Part shown: piece after piece, positions 7,660 through 16,821 of the stretch
How the letters are laid out: the number at the start of each line of letters is the position of its first letter
Position numbering within the stretch: position 1 is the stretch's first letter
Source: Pseudarthrobacter sulfonivorans
GTDB lineage: Bacteria > Actinomycetota > Actinomycetes > Actinomycetales > Micrococcaceae
DNA length: 64,000 bases
Reading direction: 5' to 3'
Assembly: GCF_014712225.1 (NCBI RefSeq)
Contig: NZ_JACXBW010000001.1
Coordinates: 372,001 to 436,000, forward strand
The notes under the pieces: generated by a model
Database searches by the model: none
What the model was told of the DNA's origin: nothing
Seen by the model: only the letters and a program-made list of their open reading frames with translations
Position numbers and translations under genes: made by a program

Positions 7660-8730
7660 ATGGACGCCACACACTATGACGTTGTGATCATCGGCGGCGG
7701 CGCCGCGGGGCTCAGCGCAGCTACAACACTGGCCCGGGCGCTGCGCTCGGTGCTGGTCATCGATTCGGGAACTCCACGCAACGCCCCCGCGGCGGGCGTG
7801 CACGGTTATCTTTCCAGGGACGGCCTGAGCCCCTTGGAGCTGCTCTCCATCGGGCGCAGCGAAGTGCTCTCCTACGGAGGAACGGTCCTTGACGGCGAAG
7901 CGGTCTCGGCACGGCGAACCACCGACGGATTCGACGTTGTGCTCGGAGATTCGCGCCGGTTCGTGGGCAGACGCCTCCTCGTCACCACCGGCCTGACGGA
8001 CGAACTGCCTCCCATCGAGGGGCTGAGGGAGCAATGGGGCAAGGGCGTGGTGCACTGCCCCTACTGCCATGGGTGGGAAATCCGCGGGCAACGGATTGGC
8101 GTGCTGGGAACCGGCCCGCTGTCCATCCACCAGGCTCTGATGTTCCGGCAATGGTCGCCGGAGATCACCCTCTTCCTCAACGACACCGTGGAGCCCACGG
8201 ACGAGGAGTGGGACAAGCTCGCCGCCCGGTCCGTCAGGGTCGTTGAAGGCGCTGTGGCCTCTGTTGATGCTGTGGATGGAGTCCTCGCGGGGGTCACACT
8301 CCGCCAGGGCTCGTCGTTCTCGGTGGCCGCCTTGGCCGTCGGATCACGGATGGAAGCCAGGTCCGCGCTGCTGGAGTCACTCGGGCTTCTTTCCCAGGTG
8401 CACCCGTCCGGGGCCGGACGGTTCATCGAGACCGACGCCGTGGGCGGTGCGACGGCCATCCCCGGCGTGTACGCAGCAGGCAACGTCACCAACCTCATGG
8501 CCCAGGTGATCACCGCCGCGGCCGAGGGTGTCATGGCCGGCGCAAGGATCAACGCCGACCTCATCGACGAGGAAACGCGCTGGGCCGTGGAAGGGCGCTT
8601 CGGCCCCTTCTCGGCCGCCTCCGAAGCAGCCGCTTCAAGGACCGTGCTGGGTCCCCGGCGCCATGGCCTTGACGGCGGGCTGGAAGCCGCCGCCGGCGCG
8701 GGGAGTGCGGCCGCCCCGGTGTCACGGTGA
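7660..8730 (+). CDS. NAD(P)/FAD-dependent oxidoreductase, thioredoxin reductase-like
   Basis: 356 residues with the two-dinucleotide-domain fold of thioredoxin reductases: an FAD motif near the start (VVIIGGGAAGLSAATTLARA), an NAD(P) motif (GVLGTGPLSIHQA) and a late FAD motif (IPGVYAAGNVTN). The redox cysteines are present as CPYC in HCPYCHGWE. The family is about 300-320 residues; this one has a C-terminal Ala-rich tail. Such proteins, next to XRE-cupin regulators, are common in actinobacteria but few are characterised. Partner unknown. Confidence 0.85.
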   Translation: MDATHYDVVIIGGGAAGLSAATTLARALRSVLVIDSGTPRNAPAAGVHGYLSRDGLSPLELLSIGRSEVLSYGGTVLDGEAVSARRTTDGFDVVLGDSRRFVGRRLLVTTGLTDELPPIEGLREQWGKGVVHCPYCHGWEIRGQRIGVLGTGPLSIHQALMFRQWSPEITLFLNDTVEPTDEEWDKLAARSVRVVEGAVASVDAVDGVLAGVTLRQGSSFSVAALAVGSRMEARSALLESLGLLSQVHPSGAGRFIETDAVGGATAIPGVYAAGNVTNLMAQVITAAAEGVMAGARINADLIDEETRWAVEGRFGPFSAASEAAASRTVLGPRRHGLDGGLEAAAGAGSAAAPVSR

Positions 8731-8788
8731 CGCGTGTCGTCCATAACCCGCAGGTGTCCGAACTGCTGTGCAGGGTAGGGTTTCGCAC

Positions 8789-9157
8789 ATGGAACTCCGA
8801 CTCGAGGTTGTACAGGTGCCCGTCTCCGATGTGGACCGCGCCAAGGCCTTCTACACTGACCAGCTCGGCTTCGTGCTCGATCACGACGTCGAACACATTC
8901 CCGGGATGCGCGTCGTCCAGCTCACCCCGCCGGGCTCGGCCGCGTCGATTGTCATCGGCACCGGCATGACCGGCATGACCCCGGGCAGCCTTGAAGGCCT
9001 GCAGCTGGTGGTGCCGGACATGGCTGAAGCCCGCACTGAACTGGTCCGCCGCGGCGCCCCCGTCAGTGAGGCGCAGGACATGGGCGGGTTCGCGTTCGCC
9101 TACTTCAGCGACCCGGACGGCAACCGCTGGGTCATCCAGGAGATCCCGCCGCGCTAA
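8789..9157 (+). CDS. Glyoxalase/bleomycin-resistance (VOC) family protein
   Basis: 122 residues with a single VOC domain: LEVVQVPVSDVDRAKAFYTDQLGF at the start and FAYFSDPDGNRWVIQE at the end, the usual order for glyoxalase-like enzymes. ATG 8789 follows a TAGGGT box (8776-8781) by 7 nt with no ribosome-binding site, so the mRNA looks leaderless. A GTG-type start at 8768 would include the promoter. Substrate not predictable. Confidence 0.85.
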   Translation: MELRLEVVQVPVSDVDRAKAFYTDQLGFVLDHDVEHIPGMRVVQLTPPGSAASIVIGTGMTGMTPGSLEGLQLVVPDMAEARTELVRRGAPVSEAQDMGGFAFAYFSDPDGNRWVIQEIPPR

Positions 9158-9186
9158 AACCGCCGAAAATCGGGTACCCCCTACCC

Positions 9187-9215
9187 TTGTCCTCCGTGCC
9201 TCGCCTCCCTACGAT
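9187..9215 (+). promoter_or_regulatory. Promoter of the second GAF-ANTAR gene
   Basis: -35 TTGTCC (9187-9192), 17-bp spacer, -10 TACGAT (9210-9215). The predicted start point near 9222 gives a short leader with a G-rich ribosome-binding site before ATG 9244. Confidence 0.5.
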
Positions 9216-9243
9216 GATGCGTACCGACTCTGGGGGTTTGGGC

Positions 9244-9993
9244 ATGCTAATTGAACAACATTTGACCTGGCTTGGCTCCGGCTCAGGAGCCCTGCTGGAG
9301 ATCCACGGCCATTCGGAAACCGCACTGGCGGGTTCCCTGGCCCGGATCGTCGCGTCGTCGATCATCCACCTTTCCCGCTGGCCGGTGGAGAGCACCGTGA
9401 CGTTGGTGAGGCCGGACGGGACGCCGTGCGTTGGGGCAAGTACTGAAGGCGCCGCCGTCGATCTCTCCCGCTGGGATCACCGCACAGGGCAGGGCCCCAC
9501 CGCGCGCGCACTGCGCGGCCGGCTGTCCGTCATCCTCAACGACCGTTGCCCGGACCCGCGCTGGCCGGAATACTGTGGCAGCCTCACGGCGGCCGGTTAC
9601 CGATCCGCCGTCGCCGTCCCCCTGCAGCTCGAACACGGCTACAGCGCTGCCCTGACCCTTTATTCCGCGACGCCGAACATGTTCGCCCCTGTCGTGGCCG
9701 CCAAGGTTCTGGTCTTCTCCGGCGTGGCGGCCAAGAGCCTCCGGCTCGCACTGAAGCACCGTGCGGATTTGGCCCTGTCCGCGGAGCACCGCGCCACTCT
9801 CGCCAGCAGCACCACAATCAACACCGCCTGCGGCGTACTCATGGGGCAGAACGGCTGCTCCTACGAGGCCGCGTACCAGATACTCCTCCATGAATCGAAG
9901 CAACGGAACCTCACCATCCGTGACGTGGCCGAGGGCCTCCTGCAAGTCCTGCCGGGCGGTATCCCGGCCGGCCACTTCACAGCCCGCGCCTGA
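9244..9993 (+). CDS. GAF-ANTAR domain regulator (second copy)
   Basis: 249 residues: GAF domain (about 20-165, with GQGPTARALRGR and DPRWPEYCGSLTAAGYRSAVAVPLQ) and ANTAR domain (about 185-243: TINTACGVLMGQNGCSYEAAYQILLHESKQRNLTIRDVAEGLL). Same architecture as the protein at 6208 but clearly diverged. ATG 9244 is preferred over in-frame starts at 9187-9217 because a promoter (9187-9215) overlaps those. Predicted RNA-binding antiterminator. Confidence 0.85.
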   Translation: MLIEQHLTWLGSGSGALLEIHGHSETALAGSLARIVASSIIHLSRWPVESTVTLVRPDGTPCVGASTEGAAVDLSRWDHRTGQGPTARALRGRLSVILNDRCPDPRWPEYCGSLTAAGYRSAVAVPLQLEHGYSAALTLYSATPNMFAPVVAAKVLVFSGVAAKSLRLALKHRADLALSAEHRATLASSTTINTACGVLMGQNGCSYEAAYQILLHESKQRNLTIRDVAEGLLQVLPGGIPAGHFTARA

Positions 9994-10087
9994 GGCGGTG
10001 CGTTAGAGCGGGCACCTCTCTCACGGCCTGTAAGAAACTCAAGACTGGACAGGCCGGGATCCAGTGCGTACATTCTAAGTGGCATAT

Positions 10088-10101
10088 GTCACATATGTGA
10101 C
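10088..10101. promoter_or_regulatory. Perfect 14-bp palindrome upstream of two small genes
   Basis: GTCACATATGTGAC is a perfect palindrome in the 199-bp gap before the gene at 10193. It resembles CRP/FNR-family half-sites (TGTGAC/GTCACA) but with the two halves fused. Likely an operator. Confidence 0.4.
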
Positions 10102-10192
10102 GGTTCCCCCTTTCGGCCTCGTGCAGGGCCGTCAGAAGATGCCGCTGTAGCAACACGGCGGCCGGAATGCACGCAGCGAAAGAGAGCCGATC

Positions 10193-10450
10193 ATGGCCAC
10201 CTCGCACTTCAACCAGTTCCTTGACGAAGCCACCATTGCCGAGCTTGATACCGACTGTCCGATGTCCGCGGATTGCCTGTACGGCTTGTATGTCAGCTGG
10301 TGCCTCCTCCACGGTCTGGAAGCCAAGCCGGATGCCACGTTCCGCGCCGCCATGCACCGGTGCGGTGTCGACGTTCACGACAGCAGGCTGCGGATGGTGG
10401 GCCCGGCCGCCGCCGACTACATCCTGGCCAGCTACCCCGCAGCAGCCTGA
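10193..10450 (+). CDS. Small hypothetical protein
   Basis: 85 residues (MATSHFNQFLDEATIAEL). The segment LYGLYVSWCLLHGLEAKPDATFRAAMHRCGVD looks like a small helical DNA-primase/phage-type module seen in many actinobacterial hypotheticals (L-Y-x-x-Y-x-x-W-C, then F-x-x-x-L/M), but I cannot assign a function. Ribosome-binding site GAAAGAGAGC is present. It is followed 2 nt later by the zinc-ribbon-like gene, so the two are co-transcribed. Confidence 0.65.
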   Translation: MATSHFNQFLDEATIAELDTDCPMSADCLYGLYVSWCLLHGLEAKPDATFRAAMHRCGVDVHDSRLRMVGPAAADYILASYPAAA

Positions 10451-10452
10451 CG

Positions 10453-10884
10453 ATGTCCATCGATCCCCATGGGCCCAGCAGTCACGCGTCCGGGGAACGG
10501 GCTGAAGATTCCCGGCTCGTTTGCGCAAAGTGCGGCAGCGACAGGACCTTGACGCTGCATTCGATCACGGCCCTGAATCCGCCCTCCGACGCATCGGTTG
10601 AGGTGGGGTATGGCTGCACAGCGTGCAAGGTCCACTACCTTCATCCTGCAGGCGTCGTGGCTGTCGCGGCCGTCCTCAACCGTGCCCCGTGCCTGGAGGA
10701 TGTCCTGGTGTTCGGCGGGCATTACATCCACTGCGGCCAACCGATGCAAACGCTCGGCTCACAGGTCCGACGGCTCAGCGCGGCCGTCTACACGGACCGC
10801 GAGCCGGAGGACGCCGTCGACGTCGATCTGGAGACGCGGGTCCTGCGCTGTCCCTGCGGATTCCAGATAGAGCTCCCCGACTAA
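10453..10884 (+). CDS. Hypothetical cysteine-rich (zinc-ribbon-like) protein
   Basis: 143 residues from ATG 10453. Three cysteine groups are visible: CAKC near residue 24, CTAC near 55, and CPC near 134, with a further C/H (HYIHCGQP) between. The CxxC...CxxC spacing suggests a zinc ribbon. The longer frame from 10273 overlaps the previous gene and is rejected. Partner of the gene at 10193; function unknown. Confidence 0.65.
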   Translation: MSIDPHGPSSHASGERAEDSRLVCAKCGSDRTLTLHSITALNPPSDASVEVGYGCTACKVHYLHPAGVVAVAAVLNRAPCLEDVLVFGGHYIHCGQPMQTLGSQVRRLSAAVYTDREPEDAVDVDLETRVLRCPCGFQIELPD

Positions 10885-10890
10885 GGGCTA

Positions 10891-10958
10891 CCCCCAATGT
10901 AGGTCGCAGCAGATGTCGTTATGAGGGCTCATAACGACATCTACTGCGACCTAGTTGG
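10891..10958. terminator. Long inverted repeat between convergent genes
   Basis: Arms of about 30 bp (for example TAGGTCGCAG and CTGCGACCTA at the outer part, CGTTATGAG and CTCATAACG at the inner part) surround a 4-nt loop. It lies between the plus-strand gene ending at 10884 and purU ending at 10978, so it probably ends both transcripts. It is longer than a usual terminator and may be a decayed repeat. Confidence 0.6.
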
Positions 10959-10977
10959 GTGGGGACGCGCAGGACGG

Positions 10978-11832
10978 TCAGCGCAGAATGACTGTCCGCC
11001 CGCCGTCGAGCATTACCCGGCCCTCACAGTGCCAGCGCACCGCGTTGCTGAGCGCCTTGCACTCGGCGTCGCGGCCCACGCGGACCAGGTCCTCGGCCGT
11101 GTGGGTGTGGTCCACCTCGATGACCTGCTGGGCGATGATCGGTCCCTCATCCAGCTCGGCGTTGACGTAGTGCGCGGTGGCGCCCACGGTTTTCACACCG
11201 CGGTCGTAGGCCTGGTGGTACGGCTTGGCGCCCTTGAAGCTGGGCAGGAACGAGTGGTGGATGTTGATGGTTTTGCCCGTCAGCTTCGCCGACAGCTCAT
11301 CACTGAGGACCTGCATGTAGCGGGCCAGGACCACCAGCTCCACATCAAACTCGTCCACCAGTTCCAGCAGCCGTGCTTCCTGCGCCGGCTTGGTCTCCTT
11401 GGTAACCGGCAGGTGGAAGAACGGGATGTCGTGCCACTTGACCAGCTCCTCGTGGTCCGTGTGGTTGGAGACCACGGCCACGATGTCCACCGGGAGATCG
11501 CCCGTGCGGGCCCGGAACAGCAGGTCGTTGAGGCAGTGCCCGAACTTGGACACCATCACCAGGACCCGGCGCTTGCGGCCGTGCGGCTCAAGCTGCCAGT
11601 TCATGGCCCACTCGCCGGCCAGCGGCTCGAAGTCGCTGAGCAGCTCCTCGGTGCTGAACTCCTTCGCGCCGGATGCGAAGTGCACCCGCATGAAGAACTG
11701 CTGCGCCTGCCGGTCACCGAAGTGCTTGGTGTCGATGATGTCGCAGTCGTGGTCCAGCAGGAACCCCGTGATCGCGTGGACGATGCCCGGGGACTCGGCA
11801 CAGTTGACGGTGAGGACGTGTTCGGTTTCCAC
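10978..11832 (-). CDS. purU: Formyltetrahydrofolate deformylase
   Basis: 284 residues; hydrolyses 10-formyl-THF to formate and THF. N-terminal ACT domain (1-85: VLTVNCAESPGIVHAITGFLLDHDCDII) and C-terminal formyl-transferase domain with INIHHSFLPSFKGAKPYHQAYDRGVK and the late aspartate region (LDEGPIIAQQ). The GTG start at 11832 directly abuts the permease stop. It is the last gene of the glycine operon, where it would release one-carbon units made by glycine cleavage. Confidence 0.93.
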   Translation of the reverse strand: METEHVLTVNCAESPGIVHAITGFLLDHDCDIIDTKHFGDRQAQQFFMRVHFASGAKEFSTEELLSDFEPLAGEWAMNWQLEPHGRKRRVLVMVSKFGHCLNDLLFRARTGDLPVDIVAVVSNHTDHEELVKWHDIPFFHLPVTKETKPAQEARLLELVDEFDVELVVLARYMQVLSDELSAKLTGKTINIHHSFLPSFKGAKPYHQAYDRGVKTVGATAHYVNAELDEGPIIAQQVIEVDHTHTAEDLVRVGRDAECKALSNAVRWHCEGRVMLDGGRTVILR

Positions 11833-13314
11833 TTAGCGCCCCTGGTGTGCTTTCGCGTCGGCAGCGGCCTTCTCGTCGGCCACCACCTTCTCGCCCGCGA
11901 GGTCCTTCTGGAACTCCGCATAGCGGGCCAGGTGGGACGGGCGCTTGCGCAGGATGAACCAGGCGACGCCGAGGACGACGAACCACACCGGGGTGACCAG
12001 CAGCGCCATCAGCGTGTCCGGCTGCGTGGTCAGTGCCCACAGGACGAACGCGAAGAACGCGAAGACCACCCAGACCATGGGGATGCCGCCGGGCATCTTG
12101 AACTTGGAGGAGTCGTGCAGGTGCGGGCGCCGTGAACGGAACTTCAGGTAGCTGGCCAGGATGATGGACCAGACGAAGACGAAGCAGACGGCGGCCACGG
12201 TGGTCACCATGTCGAAGGCCTTGGCGATGTCCGATCCTGCGTACATCAGGACGATGCCGGAAAGCAGCAGGATGCAGGAGAGGAACAGGGCGTTCTGCGG
12301 GACCTTGCGGCGGGACAGCCGGCTGAACACGCCGGGGGCGTCGCCCTCCTGGGCCAGGCCGTAGACCATGCGGGAGGTGGAGTAGATGCCGGAGTTGGCC
12401 GAGGACATGGCCGAGCTGAGCACCACCAGGTTCACGATGGTGGCCGCGGCGCCCAGGCCGGCCAGGGAGAACATGGCGATGAACGGGCTGTGGCCGGCCT
12501 GGAACTGGGTCCAGGGGGTGACGGACATGAGGATGATGAGGGCGCCCACGTAGAAGAGGAGGACGCGGATCGGGATGGAGTTGATGGCCTTGGGCAGGTT
12601 CTTCTCCGGGTCCTTGGCCTCGGCGGCGGTGGTGCCCACGAGTTCAATACCCACGAAGGCGAACACGGCGATCTGGAAGCCGGCAACAAAGCCCATGAAT
12701 TCGTTCGGGAACATCCCGCCGTGGCTCCACAGGTTCGTGAAGGTGGCAGGGCCGGCGTCGGACTGGAAACCACTGAAGATCATGAAGAGGCCCACAATGA
12801 TGAGCGCCGCGATGGCGATGATCTTGATCAGCGCGAACCAGAACTCCGTCTCACCGAACGCCCGCACCGTTGCGAGGTTCAGGACCAGGAGGATGACCAC
12901 GGTGGCGATGCCCGGCATCCACAGGGGCACGCCCGGCCAGAGTTCCTCCGAGTAGGCGGCGATGGCGATGACGTCCGCGATGCCGGTGATCACCCAGCAG
13001 AACCAGTAGGTCCAGCCGGTGAAGAAGCCGGCCCACGGACCCAGCAGGTCGGCGGCGAAGTCGCTGAAGGACTTGTAGTGCAGGTTGGAGAGCAGGAGTT
13101 CACCCATGGCCCGCATGACGAAGAACAGCATGAAGCCGATGATCATGTAGACGAAAATGACGGACGGTCCGGCGGCCGAGATGGTTTTGCCGGAGCCCAT
13201 GAACAGGCCGGTGCCGATGGCGCCGCCAATGGCGATCAGCTGGATGTGCCTGTTGCTGAGCTGCCGCTCCAGGTGGGGCGGCTGGCCCGGGGTGGTGATG
13301 GTTTTAGTACTCAC
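11833..13314 (-). CDS. Amino-acid permease, APC family (AAT-type)
   Basis: 493 residues, twelve predicted membrane segments. The start (LSNRHIQLIAIGGAIGTGLFMGSGKTI) is the consensus substrate-binding helix of the AAT family, which includes CycA (D-Ser/D-Ala/glycine) and GabP. The GTG start at 13314 has GAGGAGCAG upstream; earlier in-frame codons overlap metF. It overlaps metF by 11 nt. Position in a glycine/serine operon suggests uptake of glycine, serine or alanine; that is inference from context. Confidence 0.88.
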   Translation of the reverse strand: MSTKTITTPGQPPHLERQLSNRHIQLIAIGGAIGTGLFMGSGKTISAAGPSVIFVYMIIGFMLFFVMRAMGELLLSNLHYKSFSDFAADLLGPWAGFFTGWTYWFCWVITGIADVIAIAAYSEELWPGVPLWMPGIATVVILLVLNLATVRAFGETEFWFALIKIIAIAALIIVGLFMIFSGFQSDAGPATFTNLWSHGGMFPNEFMGFVAGFQIAVFAFVGIELVGTTAAEAKDPEKNLPKAINSIPIRVLLFYVGALIILMSVTPWTQFQAGHSPFIAMFSLAGLGAAATIVNLVVLSSAMSSANSGIYSTSRMVYGLAQEGDAPGVFSRLSRRKVPQNALFLSCILLLSGIVLMYAGSDIAKAFDMVTTVAAVCFVFVWSIILASYLKFRSRRPHLHDSSKFKMPGGIPMVWVVFAFFAFVLWALTTQPDTLMALLVTPVWFVVLGVAWFILRKRPSHLARYAEFQKDLAGEKVVADEKAAADAKAHQGR

Positions 13315-14134
13315 GTGCTGCTCCTCGAATAAGTGCTGGCTGGAGTGCCGTTGGGGAAGACGCGGGACCCACTTCATCGGGGACCGCATCGAGGTTGTTG
13401 AAGCTGTAAAGATGGATCCCTGCGAGGCCGGGCTGGCTTTGGAGCGCGGCCACCAGGGAGTTGGGTGAGTAGCGGTCACCGCTGAGCAGCTTGCGCGCCA
13501 GCGGGCCTTTGCGGCTGAGGAACTTCAGGGAACTTCCGACGCCGATCTGTGTGGCCAGGTTGACCAGCTTGGTCCGCGGGACGGACCCCGCCACGCCCGC
13601 CCAGACGGGCAGGTCCACGCCCTCGCGGCGAAGGAGCGCCGCGAAGTCGAGGATTTTCGGGGCGGAGAAACACATCTGGGTGACGACGCTGGTGGCCAGG
13701 TGCTGCTTGGCCAGGAGCGCGTCCACCAGGTCAAGGGCGGCCACCGAGGGGTGGCCTTCCGGGTAGCCTGCCACGCCTGCGCGCATCAGGCCGCCGGTGT
13801 ACTGGGAGATGTCCTCGAGCAGCGGAAGGGCCGACTCGTACGGGCCGGCCGGGTTCTTCCGGTCGCCGCCGACCACAAACACCTCGTTGATGCCTGCCAC
13901 GTCACACTCCCGCATGATGCGGGTGAGCTCGGCGCGGTCATGGATGCTGCGGGCGGCCAGGTGCGGGATGACGCTGTAGCCGAGCATTGCCAGCTCCACC
14001 GAGGCGCGCATGGTCCGTTCGATGCCGTGGTGGGGCAGGCACGTCATGGTCAGGGTGGTGGTCGGCGGAACCATCTTTTGGACCTGCTCAACGATCCCGG
14101 CTGAGGGGATGACTTCGATTCTTGTAGGGAACAT
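13304..14134 (-). CDS. metF: Methylenetetrahydrofolate reductase-like protein
   Basis: 276 residues with the TIM-barrel MTHFR pattern: TTTLTMTCLPHHGIERTM, VIPHLAARSIHDRAEL, FVVGGDRKNPAGPYESAL and FSAPKI. It would use 5,10-methylene-THF, the product of glycine cleavage. In some catabolic clusters such proteins run in the oxidative direction or on another pterin, so the exact reaction is uncertain. It lies between lipA (gap holding a 13-bp tandem repeat) and the permease. Confidence 0.82.
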   Translation of the reverse strand: MFPTRIEVIPSAGIVEQVQKMVPPTTTLTMTCLPHHGIERTMRASVELAMLGYSVIPHLAARSIHDRAELTRIMRECDVAGINEVFVVGGDRKNPAGPYESALPLLEDISQYTGGLMRAGVAGYPEGHPSVAALDLVDALLAKQHLATSVVTQMCFSAPKILDFAALLRREGVDLPVWAGVAGSVPRTKLVNLATQIGVGSSLKFLSRKGPLARKLLSGDRYSPNSLVAALQSQPGLAGIHLYSFNNLDAVPDEVGPASSPTALQPALIRGAAREY

Positions 14135-14166
14135 CTTTGGTCCGTTCGTGATTTCGGCTCTGAATG

Positions 14167-14217
14167 CCGGCGCGGTCTACCGGCGCGGTCTACCGGCGCG
14201 CTCTACCGGCGCGCTCA
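14167..14217. repeat. 13-bp tandem repeat, four copies
   Basis: Four units of CCGGCGCGGTCTA (with G/C change in the last two) fill the gap between lipA and metF and touch the lipA stop codon. Confidence 0.75.
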
Positions 14218-15225
14218 GCTGGCGTGGGCGGCCAACAGTGAGCTGGCTTCCTGGCGGGTGCTGCCGGAGGATTCGATGTGGGCGAGCTCGGCGGGGATTT
14301 CCCAGCCCTTCTTGCGCATCGCGGTGGCCCAGAGCCGGCCGGCACGGTAGGAGGACCGGACCAGCGGGCCACTCATGACGCCGAGGAACCCGAGCTCTGT
14401 TGCTTCGTCCTGCAGATCCACGAACTCCTGCGGCTTGACCCAGCGGTCCACCGGCAGGTGCCGCTCGGACGGGCGCAGGTACTGGGTGATGGTGATCAGG
14501 TCACAGCCGGCCTCGTGCAGGTCCCGCAGGGCTTCGGAGATTTCCTCGCGGGTCTCGCCCATGCCCAGGATCAGGTTGGACTTGGTCACCATGCCCAGCT
14601 TGCGGCCCTGGGTGATGACATCCAGGGACCGCTCGTACCGGAACGCCGGCCGGATCCGCTTGAAAATCCGGGGCACGGTCTCGACGTTGTGCGCGAAGAC
14701 CTCGGGCTTGGAATCGCAGATCGCCGCGATGTGCTCGGGCTTGCCGGAGAAATCCGGGATCAGCAGTTCCACCCCGGTGCCGGGGTTCAGCTCGTGGATC
14801 TTCCGGACCGTCTCGGCGTACAGCCAGACACCTTCATCGGCGAGGTCGTCACGGGCCACGCCGGTGACGGTGGCGTAGCGCAGCTGCATGGCCTGGACCG
14901 AGCGGGCCACCTTCGTGGGTTCGAACATGTCCACCGGGGAGGGCTTGCCGGTATCGATCTGGCAGAAATCACAGCGCCGGGTGCATTCGGAGCCGCCGAT
15001 CAGGAAGGTGGCTTCCTTGTCTTCCCAGCACTCGAAGATGTTCGGGCAGCCGGCCTCTTCACAGACCGTGTGCAGGCCCTCTTTTTTGACGAGGTTTTTG
15101 AGCTGGACGTACTCAGGACCCATCTGGACCTTGGCCTTGATCCACTCCGGCTTCCGCTCCACGGGTACAGCGGAGTTACGCTGCTCAACGCGCAGCAGCT
15201 TCCGGCCTTCTGGTGCCAATGTCAT
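14215..15225 (-). CDS. lipA: Lipoyl synthase
   Basis: 336 residues, radical SAM. Both iron-sulfur motifs are visible: the auxiliary cluster in [12 protein letters not shown] (C-x4-C-x5-C) and the SAM cluster in CTRRCDFC (C-x3-C-x2-C). The C-terminal SSYRAG serine is present. It inserts two sulfurs into the octanoyl group on lipoate-dependent proteins. Placement in the glycine operon points to GcvH as its main client here; lipA is more often beside lipB. RBS AAGGAAAG precedes ATG 15225. Confidence 0.95.
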   Translation of the reverse strand: MTLAPEGRKLLRVEQRNSAVPVERKPEWIKAKVQMGPEYVQLKNLVKKEGLHTVCEEAGCPNIFECWEDKEATFLIGGSECTRRCDFCQIDTGKPSPVDMFEPTKVARSVQAMQLRYATVTGVARDDLADEGVWLYAETVRKIHELNPGTGVELLIPDFSGKPEHIAAICDSKPEVFAHNVETVPRIFKRIRPAFRYERSLDVITQGRKLGMVTKSNLILGMGETREEISEALRDLHEAGCDLITITQYLRPSERHLPVDRWVKPQEFVDLQDEATELGFLGVMSGPLVRSSYRAGRLWATAMRKKGWEIPAELAHIESSGSTRQEASSLLAAHAS

Positions 15226-15238
15226 CAGTACTCTTTCC

Positions 15239-16651
15239 TTAGCATTCCACTACGTTGACGGCGAGGCCGCCCATGGCTGTTTCCTTGTACTTGGAGCTCA
15301 TGTCCCTGCCGGTTTCCCGCATGGTCACAATCACCTCGTCCAGCGACACCCGGTGGGTGCCGTCGCCCCAGAGCGCCATTTTCGCCGCGTTGATGGCTTT
15401 CGCCGCCGCGATGGCGTTCCGCTCGATGCAGGGAATCTGCACCAGGCCGCCGATCGGATCGCAGGTCAGGCCCAGGTTGTGTTCCATCGCGATTTCCGCG
15501 GCGTTCTCCACCTGCTGCGGTGTGCCGCCCATGACCTCCGCGAGCCCTGCCGCCGCCATGGACGACGCCGAGCCCACCTCGCCCTGGCAGCCCACCTCGG
15601 CGCCCGAGATGGACGCCTGCTCCTTGTAAAGCACCCCGATGGCACCGGCCGTGAGCAGGAACTTGACCACGACGTCGTCGCGGTCTTCCTGCGTTGCCTT
15701 GTCCATCCCGGGTGCGAAATGCAGTGCGTAATACAGGACCGCGGGGATGATGCCGGCCGCGCCGTTCGTGGGGGCGGTGACCACCCGGCCGCCGGATGCG
15801 TTCTCCTCGTTGACCGCCAGGGCGATCAGGTTCACCCATTCCTGCCAGTACTTGGGGTCCCGGTCCTTGTCCTCCTTGAGGAGGCGTTCGTGCCAGTCAG
15901 GCGCACGACGGCGGACCTTCAGTCCCCCGGGCAGCAGCCCCTCGCGCTTGAGGCTGACTTCCACGCACTCCTCCATGACGGAGTAGATGTGCAGCAGCCC
16001 TTCGCGGATCTCTTCCTCGGTGCGGGAGACACGTTCGTTGACGAACATGATCTCGCCGATGGACAGGCCCTTGGACTGGCACCGGCCCAGCAGCTCCGCC
16101 GCGGTGCGGAACGGCAGCGGCAGCTCCTTCTTGGACTCGTCGAGTTCCTTCAGGGCCGCGTCCTCTTCGCCCTCGCGGACAATGAAGCCGCCGCCGACGG
16201 AGAAGAACGTGGCCTTGTGGAGTTCTGCGCCGTCTTTGTCGCTGACGGTGAACGTCATGCCGTTGGTGTGCCGCGGCAGGATGGTCAGCGGGCGCAGGAC
16301 CATGTCCTTGACGCCGTAGGGAAGCTGCACGCCTCCGCCTTCACCGGCGCCGGCCAGCTGCAGCATGCCCGTCTCGGCGATCGCGGCGAGCCGCTGCTCC
16401 ACCTCGACCGGCAGGATCTTTTCGGGGTGGAACCCCTCCAGGCCCAGCAGGATGGCCGTCATGGTGCCATGGCCGTGCCCCGTTGCAGCCAGCGACCCGT
16501 ACAGGTCAACCCGCAGCCCGGCAACCTTGTCCAGGACGCCGGCGGCCTTCACTTCCTCCGCAAAAACAGCAGCGGCGCGCATGGGACCAACCGTGTGCGA
16601 GCTCGACGGTCCGATCCCGATCGAAAAAAGATCAAAGACTCCAACAGCCAT
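15239..16651 (-). CDS. sdaA: L-serine dehydratase (iron-sulfur, single chain)
   Basis: 470 residues; converts L-serine to pyruvate and ammonia with a 4Fe-4S cluster. Starts [25 protein letters not shown], the SDH beta-chain consensus, and continues into the alpha domain ([75 protein letters not shown]). The chain ends in cysteine, like the enzymes whose C-terminal Cys sits in the active site. It drains the serine made by GlyA into central metabolism. Confidence 0.95.
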   Translation of the reverse strand: MAVGVFDLFSIGIGPSSSHTVGPMRAAAVFAEEVKAAGVLDKVAGLRVDLYGSLAATGHGHGTMTAILLGLEGFHPEKILPVEVEQRLAAIAETGMLQLAGAGEGGGVQLPYGVKDMVLRPLTILPRHTNGMTFTVSDKDGAELHKATFFSVGGGFIVREGEEDAALKELDESKKELPLPFRTAAELLGRCQSKGLSIGEIMFVNERVSRTEEEIREGLLHIYSVMEECVEVSLKREGLLPGGLKVRRRAPDWHERLLKEDKDRDPKYWQEWVNLIALAVNEENASGGRVVTAPTNGAAGIIPAVLYYALHFAPGMDKATQEDRDDVVVKFLLTAGAIGVLYKEQASISGAEVGCQGEVGSASSMAAAGLAEVMGGTPQQVENAAEIAMEHNLGLTCDPIGGLVQIPCIERNAIAAAKAINAAKMALWGDGTHRVSLDEVIVTMRETGRDMSSKYKETAMGGLAVNVVEC

Positions 16652-16732
16652 GACGGTTCCTAACTAAGTAATAAATCAATGTTTGAGCCAGGCAGCCGCG
16701 CATGTTGGCGGACGCCCAGGCTCCCTCGAGGG

Positions 16733-16809
16733 GCCGGTGGAGCTGGCATCCGGCAGCGTGCGTCAAAGCGACGAAGGAGCAGCACGCCGAGGATGTCAGC
16801 TTCACCGGC
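16733..16809. repeat. Intra-operon palindrome C, copy 1
   Basis: A 77-bp imperfect palindrome (outer arms GCCGGTG/CACCGGC, inner GCTGGCATCC/GGATGTCAGC) between glyA and sdaA, 13 bp past the glyA stop. The same core recurs at 18678-18766 after gcvT. May act as attenuator, mRNA stabiliser or REP-type element. Confidence 0.7.
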
Positions 16810-16821
16810 ACCGGGAGTGCA

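Noticed and set aside
13315..13479. N-terminal extension of the amino-acid permease
   Set aside because: The extra 55 residues overlap metF and lack permease character; GTG 13314 has a strong ribosome-binding site.
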